Positions 1 to 6,981 of a stretch of 19,625 nt of DNA are shown here, one piece after another. The translations under genes were made by a program, and so were the position numbers. Below the pieces are notes generated by a model. That model had not been told where the DNA came from and ran no database searches. It worked only from the letters and a program-made list of their open reading frames with translations. The stretch is from an uncultured bacterium (lineage in GTDB: Bacteria; Methylomirabilota; Methylomirabilia; Rokubacteriales; CSP1-6): NCBI GenBank assembly GCA_946479205.1, contig CAMLFJ010000006.1, positions 1-19,625 on the forward strand, in the 5' to 3' direction. Position 1 is the stretch's first letter. Every line of letters starts with the position of its first letter.

Positions 1-287
1 AGTGCGCGATCGGCATCGTGCCCACGGTTTCGGTGCCCAAGGCCAGCGCCAAGCGCGACCTCGCCCAGCGGTACATCGCGGTGCTCCTGTCCCCCGAGGG
101 CCAGCTCTGCTTCGGGCAGTCGCAGTTCGCCGGTCCCACCAACAAGAAGGTGCAGCTCCCGCCTGACCTGGCGAAGCTCGTGCCCTACGGCCCGCTGGTG
201 CAGCGCATGTTCTTCCCGGACACCGATCTGGTGGCGAGGAAGTTTCCCGAGTGGTCGGAGCGCTGGGGGCGCGAGATCGCGCGTTGA
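1..287 (+). CDS. ABC transporter periplasmic substrate-binding protein, C-terminal fragment
   Basis: The gene enters from the left edge (frame open from base 3) and stops with TGA at 285-287, so only about 94 C-terminal residues are visible. The segment contains the phrase YIAVLLSPEGQ, then a GPTNKKV stretch, and ends in a basic/aromatic tail (FPEWSERWGREIAR). This layout matches the last helices of PotD/AfuA-type extracellular solute-binding proteins, where 'ANPTN' and 'W' phrases recur. Identity rests mainly on context: the ATPase of a polyamine/iron-type importer begins 7 bases after the stop, followed by its two permeases. The expected role is capture of a small ligand in the periplasm. 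The ligand cannot be told from this fragment. The internal ATG at 18 is not the true start. Confidence 0.75.
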   Translation, partial: CAIGIVPTVSVPKASAKRDLAQRYIAVLLSPEGQLCFGQSQFAGPTNKKVQLPPDLAKLVPYGPLVQRMFFPDTDLVARKFPEWSERWGREIAR

Positions 288-294
288 CCCGGCC

Positions 295-1422
295 TTGTCC
301 TCCACGGTGAGCGCGGCCGCGCCGGCGCTCACGGTGCGCCGGCTCCGCAAGTCGTTCGGGACCGTGGTCGCGGTGGACGAGGTCTCGCTCGACGCCGCCC
401 CCGGCGAGTTCCTCTCCCTTCTCGGGCCCTCGGGCTGCGGGAAGTCCACCCTCCTCCGGATGGTCGCGGGCCTCGTCGAGCCCGACGGCGGGCAGGTCGT
501 GCTCGCGGGCGAGGACATCACGCGGCTGGCCGTCCACCGCCGCAACCTCGGGCTGGTCTTCCAGTCCTACGCGCTCTTCCCCCACATGACCGTGTTCGAG
601 AACGTCGCCTTCGGTCTCCGCCGGCGCTCGGTGCCACCGGCCGAGCTGGGCCCGCGCGTCGAGCGCATGCTGGAGCTGGTGCGGCTCGGCCCGCTCGGGG
701 CCCGGCACCCGCGCGAGCTCTCCGGCGGCCAGCAGCAGCGGGTCGCGCTCGCCCGGGCCCTGGTCACCGAGCCCCGCGTGCTGCTCCTCGACGAGCCGCT
801 CTCGAACCTCGACGCGCTCCTGCGCGACGAGATGCGCGTGGAGCTCAAGCGGCTGCAGGAGCGCCTCCGGACCACGATGATCTTCGTGACCCACGACCAG
901 GCGGAGGCGCTCATCCTGTCCGACCGCGTGGTGGTGATGGAGGCGGGGCGGGTGGAGCAGATCGGCACGCCGGAGGAGGTCTACCGCCGCCCGGCCACCG
1001 CCTTCGTCGCGCGGTTTCTCGGCCGCGCGAACTTCCTCGCGGGCACCGTGGCGGAGAGCGGGGCGAGCGGCGTGGTCGTCGCGCTCGACGGGGGCGGGCT
1101 CTCGGTCGTGGCCGGCCCGCGTCCGGACCTGGTCCTGGGCCAATCGGTGCGGGTGGCGATCCGGCAGGAGGCCATCCGCCTCGAGCCGGCCGGAAGCGAG
1201 GCCGGGCGCCCCAACCACTTCGCGGCGACCGTCGTCTTTCACGCCTTCGCGGGGCAGGCGCACCACTACGTCGTCCAGCTCGCGGACGGGCGCGAGCTCG
1301 AGATCGCCGCGCCCGGGGCGGCGCGGCCCCTGACGCGCGGCGCCGCCACCCGCATCGCGTGGAGCCCGGACGACGTGATCCTGCTGCCCGGCGGCGCCGC
1401 GGGGCTGGGAGGGGCGCGGTGA
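295..1422 (+). CDS. ABC transporter ATP-binding protein, PotA/FbpC type with TOBE domain
   Basis: This is the cytoplasmic ATPase that powers the importer formed with the two downstream permeases. It has 375 residues, usual for the PotA/UgpC/FbpC class. Visible motifs are Walker A GPSGCGKST (44-52), Q-loop Gln90, signature LSGGQQQ (142-148), Walker B LLLDEP (163-168), the NLDALLRDEM D-loop region and switch His200 in THDQAEAL. Residues from about 235 onward form a C-terminal TOBE-like regulatory extension, typical of polyamine, iron(III) and sugar-phosphate importers. The chosen start is TTG at 295, 7 bases after the binding-protein stop. No clear Shine-Dalgarno is visible, and GTG at 307 is an alternative that loses four residues. 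The stop overlaps the next gene's GTG start (GTGA at 1419-1422), which implies translational coupling. The substrate is unknown. Confidence 0.93.
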   Translation: MSSTVSAAAPALTVRRLRKSFGTVVAVDEVSLDAAPGEFLSLLGPSGCGKSTLLRMVAGLVEPDGGQVVLAGEDITRLAVHRRNLGLVFQSYALFPHMTVFENVAFGLRRRSVPPAELGPRVERMLELVRLGPLGARHPRELSGGQQQRVALARALVTEPRVLLLDEPLSNLDALLRDEMRVELKRLQERLRTTMIFVTHDQAEALILSDRVVVMEAGRVEQIGTPEEVYRRPATAFVARFLGRANFLAGTVAESGASGVVVALDGGGLSVVAGPRPDLVLGQSVRVAIRQEAIRLEPAGSEAGRPNHFAATVVFHAFAGQAHHYVVQLADGRELEIAAPGAARPLTRGAATRIAWSPDDVILLPGGAAGLGGAR

Positions 1423-2264
1423 GAACCGGACACGGCTGGTGGCTGCTCGCCCCGGCGCTGCTGCTCCTGCTGGTCGCGTTCGTGGTGCCGGTGGGAATGA
1501 TGGTGCCGACGAGTGTCCGCCCGTACGTCCCGCTGGTGGGCATCACCGGCGGCTTCACGGCGCGCCACTACGTCAAGCTCCTCACCGACTCCTACTACCT
1601 CGAGATCATCGGGCGCACCCTCGCGCTCGGCCTCACCGTGACGTGCTCGACGCTGGTCGTCGGCTACCCGCTCGCCTTCTTCCTGGCGCGGACCCGCTCG
1701 CGCTGGCGGAACTGGCTGACCATCCTGGTGGTGTTTCCCCTCATGCTGAACCTGGTGGTGCGCACCTTCGGCTGGATCGCCCTGCTCGCCCAGAACGGGC
1801 TGGTGAACCAGGCGCTCCAGGCCCTGGGCGTGGTGGACGGGCCGGTGAAGCTGCTCTTCAACTTCGCCGGCCTCCTCATCGGCCTCACCCACATCTTCCT
1901 GCCGTTCATGGTGCTCGTGCTCATCGGCGCCATCCAGAACATCCCGCGCGACGTGGAGGACGCCGCCCGGGTGCTGGGCGCCTCCTGGGGCAGCGCGTTC
2001 CTCCGGATCACGCTGCCGCTGTCCGCGCCCGGGATCCTCTCGGGCTCGATCCTCGTCTTCGTCCTCACCATCAGCGCGCTGGTGACCCCGCGCCTCCTCG
2101 GGGGGCCGACCTACCAGGTGATGTCCACGCTGATCTACGACGAGTTCCTCCAGCGCCTCAACTGGCCGGCCGGCTCCGCGCAGTCCCTGCTGCTCACGGG
2201 CATGGTGCTGGCGCTGATCTACCTCTCGAGCCGTCTCGCCCGGCGGACCGGAGCGGGCGCGTGA
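1419..2264 (+). CDS. ABC transporter permease, PotB/FbpB-like (first membrane subunit)
   Basis: Inner-membrane channel subunit of the polyamine/iron-type importer, 281 residues. A hydrophobic N-terminal segment (about 8-28) is followed by further membrane segments near 65-90, 100-125, 150-172, 205-225 and 255-272, six in all. The cytoplasmic EAA loop that docks on the ATPase is visible at about 180-200 (DVEDAARVLGAS, then TLPLSAPGI). GTG at 1419 is the natural start: it overlaps the ATPase stop by 4 bases and places the first membrane segment close to the N-terminus. The same frame stays open upstream inside the ATPase gene, but that stretch reads as arginine/alanine-rich shadow. The stop overlaps the next permease start, also as GTGA. 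The MSD type (DAARVLGAS) is common to PotB, FbpB and ThiP, so the substrate stays open. Confidence 0.9.
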   Translation: MRTGHGWWLLAPALLLLLVAFVVPVGMMVPTSVRPYVPLVGITGGFTARHYVKLLTDSYYLEIIGRTLALGLTVTCSTLVVGYPLAFFLARTRSRWRNWLTILVVFPLMLNLVVRTFGWIALLAQNGLVNQALQALGVVDGPVKLLFNFAGLLIGLTHIFLPFMVLVLIGAIQNIPRDVEDAARVLGASWGSAFLRITLPLSAPGILSGSILVFVLTISALVTPRLLGGPTYQVMSTLIYDEFLQRLNWPAGSAQSLLLTGMVLALIYLSSRLARRTGAGA

Positions 2265-3052
2265 CCGCGGCCCGCGTGCGCACGTGGCTCCTGCGGGGGT
2301 GGGTCACCCTGGTCTTCGGCTTCCTGATGCTGCCGGTGGTCGTGATCGCGCTCGCTTCCCTGAGCCGCACCTCGTACCTGACGGTGCCGCCGCGCGGCCT
2401 GACGCTCCGCTGGTTCGCCGCGGTGCTCGGAGATCCCGAGTACGTGGACGCGATCGTCTGGAGCCTGCTCCTCGCCCTCGTCGCGACCGTCGGGTCCCTC
2501 GGGGCGGGGGTGGCCGCATCCTTCGCGCTGCTCCGGCGGCGGGTGGCCGGCGGCGCGGGCGTGGCCGCGCTGCTCAACGCGCCGCTCGTCTTCCCGGGCG
2601 TGGTGGTGGGCGTGGCCCTGCTGCAGTTCTACGCGCTCGTTCACGTCAACGGCACCTTCGTGGGGCTGGCCCTCGCCCACATGGTGATCACGGTGCCCTA
2701 CGTGGTGCGGGCGGTGACCGCGAGCCTCCAGGGCATCGACCCGGAGCTCGAGCACGCCGCGCGCGTCCTGGGGGCGAGCGGGCCGGTCGCGTTCTTCACG
2801 GTCACGCTGCCCCTCATCCGGCCCGGCGTGGCGGCGGGGGCGCTCTTCTCCTTCATCGTGTCGTTCGACAATGTCCCGGTGTCGATCTTCCTGCTCGGGG
2901 CGGGCCAGATGACGCTCCCGGTGAAGATCTTCAGCGCCATCGAGTACGGGGTGGACCCGTCCATCGCGGCGATCTCCACCATGCTCATCGTGCTCACCGG
3001 CGCCGGGCTCGCGGTGGCCGAGCGCTGGATCGGGTTCCATCGCTTCGTCTGA
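2261..3052 (+). CDS. ABC transporter permease, PotC-like (second membrane subunit)
   Basis: Second inner-membrane subunit of the same importer, 263 residues, a normal length for PotC-like proteins. The first membrane segment is at about 14-34; others lie near 64-90, 103-127, 133-153, 186-212 and 236-256. The EAA loop reads ELEHAARVLGAS followed by TLPLIRPGV (about 162-190). The phrase VSFDNVPVSIFLLG (about 200-213) is characteristic of the PotC group. GTG at 2261 overlaps the stop of the first permease by 4 bases. The gene ends 26 bases before the dehydrogenase that follows. Order (binding protein, ATPase, B, C) and tight overlaps show one transcription unit. PotC-like identity is firm at family level; transport of spermidine or putrescine itself is not shown. 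Confidence 0.9.
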   Translation: MTAARVRTWLLRGWVTLVFGFLMLPVVVIALASLSRTSYLTVPPRGLTLRWFAAVLGDPEYVDAIVWSLLLALVATVGSLGAGVAASFALLRRRVAGGAGVAALLNAPLVFPGVVVGVALLQFYALVHVNGTFVGLALAHMVITVPYVVRAVTASLQGIDPELEHAARVLGASGPVAFFTVTLPLIRPGVAAGALFSFIVSFDNVPVSIFLLGAGQMTLPVKIFSAIEYGVDPSIAAISTMLIVLTGAGLAVAERWIGFHRFV

Positions 3053-3057
3053 TCCTA

Positions 3058-3071
3058 CCTCTATATAGAGG
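3058..3071. promoter_or_regulatory. 14-bp perfect palindrome overlapping the ribosome binding site of the SDR gene
   Basis: The sequence CCTCTATATAGAGG equals its own reverse complement and sits in the 26-base gap between the permease stop and the dehydrogenase ATG (3079). Its right arm holds most of the AGAGGA Shine-Dalgarno (3067-3072). As RNA it could fold into a 5-bp stem with an ATAT loop that hides the ribosome binding site; as DNA it could be a small operator. It is one of the few AT-rich spots in the window. Function is inferred. Confidence 0.4.
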
Positions 3072-3078
3072 ACACGCC

Positions 3079-3849
3079 ATGACCGCGCTCACCACCGACC
3101 GCTTCGCCGACCGGATCGCCCTCGTCACCGGCGCGGCCAACGGCATCGGCCGGGCCAGCGCGCTGCGGCTCGCCCGGGAGGGCGCGGACCTCGTGGTGGT
3201 GGATCGCGAGGGCGATACGTTGCAGGGGGTGGCCCGCGAGATCGAGGCGGCGGGCCGGCGCGTGCTGCCGATCACCGCGGACTGGACCGATCCGGGCGCG
3301 GTGGAGGCGGCCTTCGCGGCCATCCGGCAGCGCTTCGGCCGCATCGACATCCTCTTCAACAACGTCGGCCAGAGCGCGCGCGAGCGCGCCACCGAGTTCC
3401 ACCTCTCGGAGGAGGCGACGTGGCGCTTCGTCATCGAGGTCTCGCTGGTCGCGACCATGCGCGCCACCCGGCTCGCGGTCGAGGAGATGCGGGCCCGGCG
3501 CGGCGGCCGCATCGTCAACATGTCGACCGAGTCCGCTTTTTACGGTGACGTGGGCTTCGTGGACTACGCGGCGGCCAAGATGGGCGTGGTCGGCTTCACC
3601 CGCTCGCTCGCGCGCGAGCTGGCGCCGTTCCACGTCAACGTCAACGCGGTCTGTCCGGGCGCGATCCGCACCCGCGCCCACGATCGCCTGCCGAAGGCAG
3701 TCATCGACAAGGTGCGCACCAGCGTGCCGATGGGCTACGTGGCCGAGCCGGAGGACGTGGCCGGGGTGGTCGCGTTCCTGGCCAGCGACGACGCGCGCTA
3801 CATCACCGGCCAGTCGATTCTCATCGACGGCGGCCGCTGGATGATCTGA
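3079..3849 (+). CDS. SDR family NAD(P)-dependent oxidoreductase
   Basis: Classical short-chain dehydrogenase/reductase, 256 residues, soluble, expected to interconvert an alcohol and a ketone. Visible features: the Rossmann glycine motif TGAANGIG (17-24); Asp42 at the end of beta-2, which favours NAD(H) over NADP(H); NNVG (94-97, the NNAG motif); the catalytic Tyr163 and Lys167 in YAAAK; the CPGAIRT cofactor-binding turn; and the C-terminal GQSILIDGG signature. The residue 13 before the Tyr, normally the catalytic Ser, is Thr150 within STES, with Ser149 and Ser152 beside it. ATG at 3079 has AGAGGA 6 bases upstream. It follows the importer permease by 26 bases and is probably co-transcribed, so it may act on the imported compound. 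Substrate is not deducible. Confidence 0.92.
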   Translation: MTALTTDRFADRIALVTGAANGIGRASALRLAREGADLVVVDREGDTLQGVAREIEAAGRRVLPITADWTDPGAVEAAFAAIRQRFGRIDILFNNVGQSARERATEFHLSEEATWRFVIEVSLVATMRATRLAVEEMRARRGGRIVNMSTESAFYGDVGFVDYAAAKMGVVGFTRSLARELAPFHVNVNAVCPGAIRTRAHDRLPKAVIDKVRTSVPMGYVAEPEDVAGVVAFLASDDARYITGQSILIDGGRWMI

Positions 3850-3852
3850 TTC

Positions 3853-3940
3853 CCCCTCACCCTGCCCTCTCCCCCTCGACGGGGGAGAGGGATCATTCAT
3901 TGCACCCTCTCCCCTCATGGGGAGAGGGTAGGGTGAGGGG
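3853..3940. repeat. Inverted-repeat element folding as a three-way junction (repeat copy 1)
   Basis: The outer arms CCCCTCACCCT (3853-3863) and AGGGTGAGGGG (3930-3940) are exact reverse complements. Inside are two more perfect hairpins: CCCTCTCCCCC/GGGGGAGAGGG (3865-3875/3881-3891, 5-nt loop) and CCCTCTCCCC/GGGGAGAGGG (3905-3914/3919-3928, 4-nt loop). The whole can fold as a cloverleaf-like junction on either strand. It lies between the convergent ends of two SDR genes, where it could end transcription from both sides, although no U-tract follows. Single half-units recur at 12121-12163 and 19036-19072, so this is a dispersed REP-like family. Confidence 0.8.
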
Positions 3941-3966
3941 CGGTCTGGCCGAGGGGTGGTCTGGCC
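3935..3966. repeat. 16-bp tandem duplication beside the inverted repeat
   Basis: Two adjoining 16-base units, GAGGGGCGGTCTGGCC (3935-3950) and GAGGGGTGGTCTGGCC (3951-3966), differ at one base. The first unit begins inside the right outer arm of the inverted-repeat element. The pair ends just before the stop of the minus-strand SDR (3973). It looks like replication slippage at the repeat edge. Confidence 0.7.
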
Positions 3967-3972
3967 GTCAGA

Positions 3973-4743
3973 TCAGTGGAACGTCCTTCCCCCATCCACC
4001 GCGAGCGCCGCGCCCGTGACGAACGACGACTCGTCGCTCGTCAGGTACAGCGCGGCCTGCGCGATCTCCTCCGGCTCGCCCGGCCGCCGGATCACGTAGC
4101 GGTCGAGGATCCGCGCCAGCTCACCCTCCGGATCCGCCGCGCCCTCCCACGATGACCGGAAGAGCGGCGTGTCGATGATCCCCGGGCAGACCGCGTTCAC
4201 GCGGATGTGGTCGGCGGCGAGATCCACCGCGAGCGTCTTGCCGAACATGACCAGCCCCGCCTTCGCGGCGCAGTAGGCGGTCCGCTGCTCGAGCGGCCGC
4301 AGCGCGGCGCCGGAGGCGATGTTCACGATGGTCCCGCGCCCGGCCTGCTTCATCGCGGGCAGGGCGGCGTGGCACACGAGCATGGGGCCGGTGAGGTCGA
4401 CCGTCAGGATCTGCGCCCACTCCTCCGAGGTCAGGATCTGCGCCCACTCCTCCGAGGTCATCCGCTCGAAGGGCCGCATGAGATCGATGCCGGCGCTGTT
4501 GACGACGCCGTCGAGCCCGCCCAGCGCCGTCGCGGCCTGGGCGACGGCGGCCCGCACCTGCCCCTCGTCGGCCACGTCGCAGACCAGCGTCGTCGCGCCG
4601 TCGACGCGCGCCTTCGCCAGGCGCGTCTCGTCGCGGTCGAGCATGGCCACCGCGGCCCCTTCCTGCCGGAACAGGCGCGCGGTCGCCAGCCCGATGCCCG
4701 AGGCCGCGCCGGTGACCAGCACGCGGCGGCCGCGGAGCCTCAC
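3973..4743 (-). CDS. SDR family NAD-dependent oxidoreductase with an internal 9-residue duplication
   Basis: Last gene of the minus-strand amide-catabolic operon, 256 residues. Classical SDR features are TGAASGIG (11-18), Asp36 after beta-2 (NAD preference), CDVAD around Asp56, NSAG (82-85), and the Ser144, Tyr157, Lys161 triad in an intact spacing. CPGIIDTPLF follows at about 186-195 and a GAALAVDGG ending closes the fold. The helix before the active site contains SEEWAQILT twice in tandem (about 98-114), coded by a 27-bp direct repeat, so the protein is nine residues longer there than the family pattern predicts. The usual catalytic-tetrad Asn position in the following segment reads Asp (TVDLTG). 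GTG at 4743 overlaps the deacetylase stop by 4 bases. Likely a late oxidation step; substrate unknown. Confidence 0.9.
   Translation of the reverse strand: MRLRGRRVLVTGAASGIGLATARLFRQEGAAVAMLDRDETRLAKARVDGATTLVCDVADEGQVRAAVAQAATALGGLDGVVNSAGIDLMRPFERMTSEEWAQILTSEEWAQILTVDLTGPMLVCHAALPAMKQAGRGTIVNIASGAALRPLEQRTAYCAAKAGLVMFGKTLAVDLAADHIRVNAVCPGIIDTPLFRSSWEGAADPEGELARILDRYVIRRPGEPEEIAQAALYLTSDESSFVTGAALAVDGGRTFH
4403..4460. repeat. 27-bp in-frame tandem duplication inside the SDR gene
   Basis: Two identical 27-base units lie at 4403-4429 and 4430-4456, followed by four bases (GTCA) of a third. Each begins GTCAGGATCTGCGCC on the plus strand. Twenty-seven bases are nine codons, so the reading frame is kept and the peptide SEEWAQILT is doubled on the minus strand. 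Identity between copies is complete, which points to a recent event or to strong constraint. Confidence 0.95.
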
Positions 4744-5564
4744 GCGCGGGCCTCCGCGCGCAGGGCCGGGCGCACCGCGTCCGCCACCTCGTCGCAGCGC
4801 GCGAGCCACACCCGCGGGTGGCCGAGGATGTACTGGATCAGCTCCTCCAGCAGCGTGATGCGCGAGGGCCGACCGATGATCTGCGGGTGCATGGCGAGGC
4901 AGAAGTACCGGTCCTCGCGGTAGAGCACGTCGAACTCCCGGCGCCAGGCCTCGAACACCGCCGACGGCGCCTGCATGGTCCGTCCGGGCAGGGTGATCGA
5001 GTACTGGAAGAACGGCGCGTCGTCCAGCACCCAGGCGAACGGGAACTCGACGAGGTCGGTGAGCTTGCCGTCGATCCGGTGGAGATACGGCGAGTCGTCG
5101 TCGAAGTAGTTCGAGGAGTAGCCGAACCCGTACTCGCCGAGCATCCGGAGCGTGTGGGGGCTGAACTCCGCGGCCGGGGAGCGGTAGCCGACCGGCTTCC
5201 GTCCCGTCATGCGCGTGATGATCTCGATGCCCTTGTCCATCTCCTCTCGCTCCTGCTCGAGGGTGAGGTTGACGATCCAGGCGTGCGACCAGGAGTGGTG
5301 CGCGATCTCGTGGCCGGCCTTCAGGATCGCCTCGACCATCGCCGGGCGCTGCTCCATGACCAGGCCCGGCACGAAGAACGTCACCCGCAGGCCGTACCGG
5401 GCGAGCAGGTCGAGGATGCGCGGCATGCCCACCTTCCAGCCGTAGGCGCCCTGGCTCATCACGATGGGGCGCTCGGCGTTCTTGGGGTCGCGGGCGGTCC
5501 ACATCGTCTCCGCGTCGATGTCGAAGCTGAGGAGGACCGGGAAGCCCTTGGGCGAGAGCGGCAT
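4740..5564 (-). CDS. Polysaccharide deacetylase (NodB/CE4-fold) family protein, cyclic-imidase/PuuE-like branch
   Basis: Metal-dependent hydrolase of 274 residues without a signal peptide, so cytoplasmic. Visible features: motif 1 FDIDAET with Asp15 and Asp17; HSWSH (90-94), which supplies the two metal-binding histidines; motif 3 YRSPAAEFS (127-135); and a late His226 in AMHPQ. This arrangement, with an early DxDxET and long loops, resembles the HpPgdA/allantoinase-like branch that acts on small cyclic imides or N-acyl groups rather than secreted chitin or peptidoglycan deacetylases. ATG at 5564 has AGGAGA 6 bases upstream. The frame is open further upstream but overlaps the amidase. It lies 10 bases after the amidase stop and overlaps the following SDR by 4 bases. 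With an amidase and an amidohydrolase next door, C-N bond hydrolysis of a small molecule is the likely role. Confidence 0.85.
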   Translation of the reverse strand: MPLSPKGFPVLLSFDIDAETMWTARDPKNAERPIVMSQGAYGWKVGMPRILDLLARYGLRVTFFVPGLVMEQRPAMVEAILKAGHEIAHHSWSHAWIVNLTLEQEREEMDKGIEIITRMTGRKPVGYRSPAAEFSPHTLRMLGEYGFGYSSNYFDDDSPYLHRIDGKLTDLVEFPFAWVLDDAPFFQYSITLPGRTMQAPSAVFEAWRREFDVLYREDRYFCLAMHPQIIGRPSRITLLEELIQYILGHPRVWLARCDEVADAVRPALRAEARA

Positions 5565-5574
5565 GACGTGTCTC

Positions 5575-6981
5575 CTAGAGAGGCATCGGGCGCGCGCACG
5601 GGCGCTCGCGCTCGAGGTGACCGGCCAGCGCGAGGACGCGGCGGTCTCCGTACCAGGGGCCGACGATCTGCAGGCCGATGGGCAGCCCGTCGGAGGACCA
5701 GCCGCCCGGCAGCGAGATCGCCGGGTGGCCGGAGAGGTTGAAGGGCCAGAGATAGGGATACCAGGCACCGCGGATCGTGCCGGCTTCCTCGCCCGCGATC
5801 GTGATCGGCTTGAACGCGTCGTGGTCGACGGCGAGCGCGGGCCGGGACAGGGTCGGCGAGAGCAGGAAGTCGAAGCGCTGGAGCAGCGCGTTCACGCGGC
5901 GGTAGACCGCGGTCCGCTGGCCGAGCGCGTTCACCCAATCCACCGCCGACCACTGCGCGCCCCGCTCGATGGACTCGCGCAGGCTGACCGCCACCTTGTC
6001 TCCGAATTTCGCCATGTGCGAGCCCACGCGCGCGGCGAGCCCGGCCTGTAAGCCGATCAGGAACGTGCGCTCGAAGGCCGACATGTCCTCGTCCACGGTC
6101 TCGACGTGAGCGCCCCCGCCTTCCAGGTGGCGCACCGCGGCCTCGCAGGACGCGAGGACCTCCGGATCCACGAGCCGATTGCCGACCCTCGGCAGCCAGC
6201 CGATCCGCAGGCCGCGCACCGAGACGTCGCGCGGATCGTCGGCGGGCTCCGGGCGCGAGTAGGGGTCGCCCGCGTCGAAGCCGATGAGCGCGTCGAGACA
6301 CGCGGCGGTCTCCGCCACCGTCCGCGCCATCGGGCCGATGTAGGACGTCGAGGAGAAGAGGTCGGACTGGTGCACGTGCGGGACGCGCCCGAGCGTGGGC
6401 TTGAGGCCGACGATGCCGCAGCACGAGGCGGGCAGACGGACCGAGCCGCCGCCGTCGGTGCCGAGCGCCAGCGGACCCTGGCCGGTGGCGACCGCCGCGG
6501 CGGCCCCGCCCGACGAGCCGCCCGCGGTGCGCGAGAGATCCCAGGGATTGCGCGTGGCGCCGAAGAGCGGGCTGTCGGTCAGCGGCTTGTGGCCGAACTC
6601 CGGCGTGGTCGTCTTGCCGATCAGGATGGCGCCGGCCTCGCGCAGCCGCCGGACGGGGACCGCGTCCTCGCCCGGCACCTGGTCGGCGAAGATCAGGGAG
6701 CCCATCGTGGTCCGCACGCCCTTCGTGAAGAGCAGATCCTTGACCGAGAACGGCACGCCGTGGAGCGGCCCGAGCGGCTCGCCCGCCCGCACCGCGGCCT
6801 CCGCGCGGCGCGCCGCCTCCCGCGCCTCGTCGGCGGTCACGGTGATGAACGCGTTCACGGTCGGCTGGAGGGCCTCGATCCGCGCGAGCACCGCCTCCAC
6901 CACCGCGACCGGCGAGACTTCCTTGGTCCGGATGCGGCGGGCGAGCGTGAGCGCGTCGGCCTCGAGCAGGCTCCTATCCAA
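5575..6981 (-). CDS. Amidase-signature family amidase
   Basis: Cytoplasmic hydrolase that releases ammonia or an amine from a carboxamide, 468 residues, normal for the family. The Ser-cisSer-Lys triad can be placed by spacing: Lys81 in PFSVKDLL, cis-Ser156 in AGGSSGGA and nucleophile Ser180 in [12 protein letters not shown], with the 24-residue gap between the two serines seen in well-studied members. GLKPT follows the nucleophile as usual. The start is TTG at 6981, supported by a perfect AGGAGG at 6988-6993 (minus strand) 6 bases away, and lies within the last codons of the amidohydrolase gene (8-base overlap). The gene is 10 bases upstream of the deacetylase. It could be a GatA relative by sequence, but no gatB/gatC neighbours are present, so a catabolic amidase is more likely. 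Confidence 0.93.
   Translation of the reverse strand: MDRSLLEADALTLARRIRTKEVSPVAVVEAVLARIEALQPTVNAFITVTADEAREAARRAEAAVRAGEPLGPLHGVPFSVKDLLFTKGVRTTMGSLIFADQVPGEDAVPVRRLREAGAILIGKTTTPEFGHKPLTDSPLFGATRNPWDLSRTAGGSSGGAAAAVATGQGPLALGTDGGGSVRLPASCCGIVGLKPTLGRVPHVHQSDLFSSTSYIGPMARTVAETAACLDALIGFDAGDPYSRPEPADDPRDVSVRGLRIGWLPRVGNRLVDPEVLASCEAAVRHLEGGGAHVETVDEDMSAFERTFLIGLQAGLAARVGSHMAKFGDKVAVSLRESIERGAQWSAVDWVNALGQRTAVYRRVNALLQRFDFLLSPTLSRPALAVDHDAFKPITIAGEEAGTIRGAWYPYLWPFNLSGHPAISLPGGWSSDGLPIGLQIVGPWYGDRRVLALAGHLERERPCARPMPL

Noticed and set aside
1439..2260. Upstream extension of the second permease frame through the first permease gene
   Set aside because: The extension is Arg/Ala/Pro-rich and lacks membrane segments; the GTG at 2261 gives a normal PotC-like N-terminus.
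3905..3928. Classical Rho-independent terminator
   Set aside because: The hairpin is strong but no U-tract follows on either strand, so it is listed as a repeat with possible terminator effect.
3853..3940. CRISPR-like array
   Set aside because: The units are inverted, not direct, and there are no regular spacers.
4744..5502. Upstream extension of the minus-strand SDR frame, as if fused to another protein
   Set aside because: The extension is the Arg/Pro-rich shadow of the deacetylase gene. The SDR proper begins with GTG at 4743, just before its first beta strand, so there is no fusion.
5575..6981. GatA subunit of the Glu-tRNA amidotransferase
   Set aside because: Amidase-signature motifs fit, but gatB and gatC are absent and the neighbours are catabolic hydrolases and an importer.
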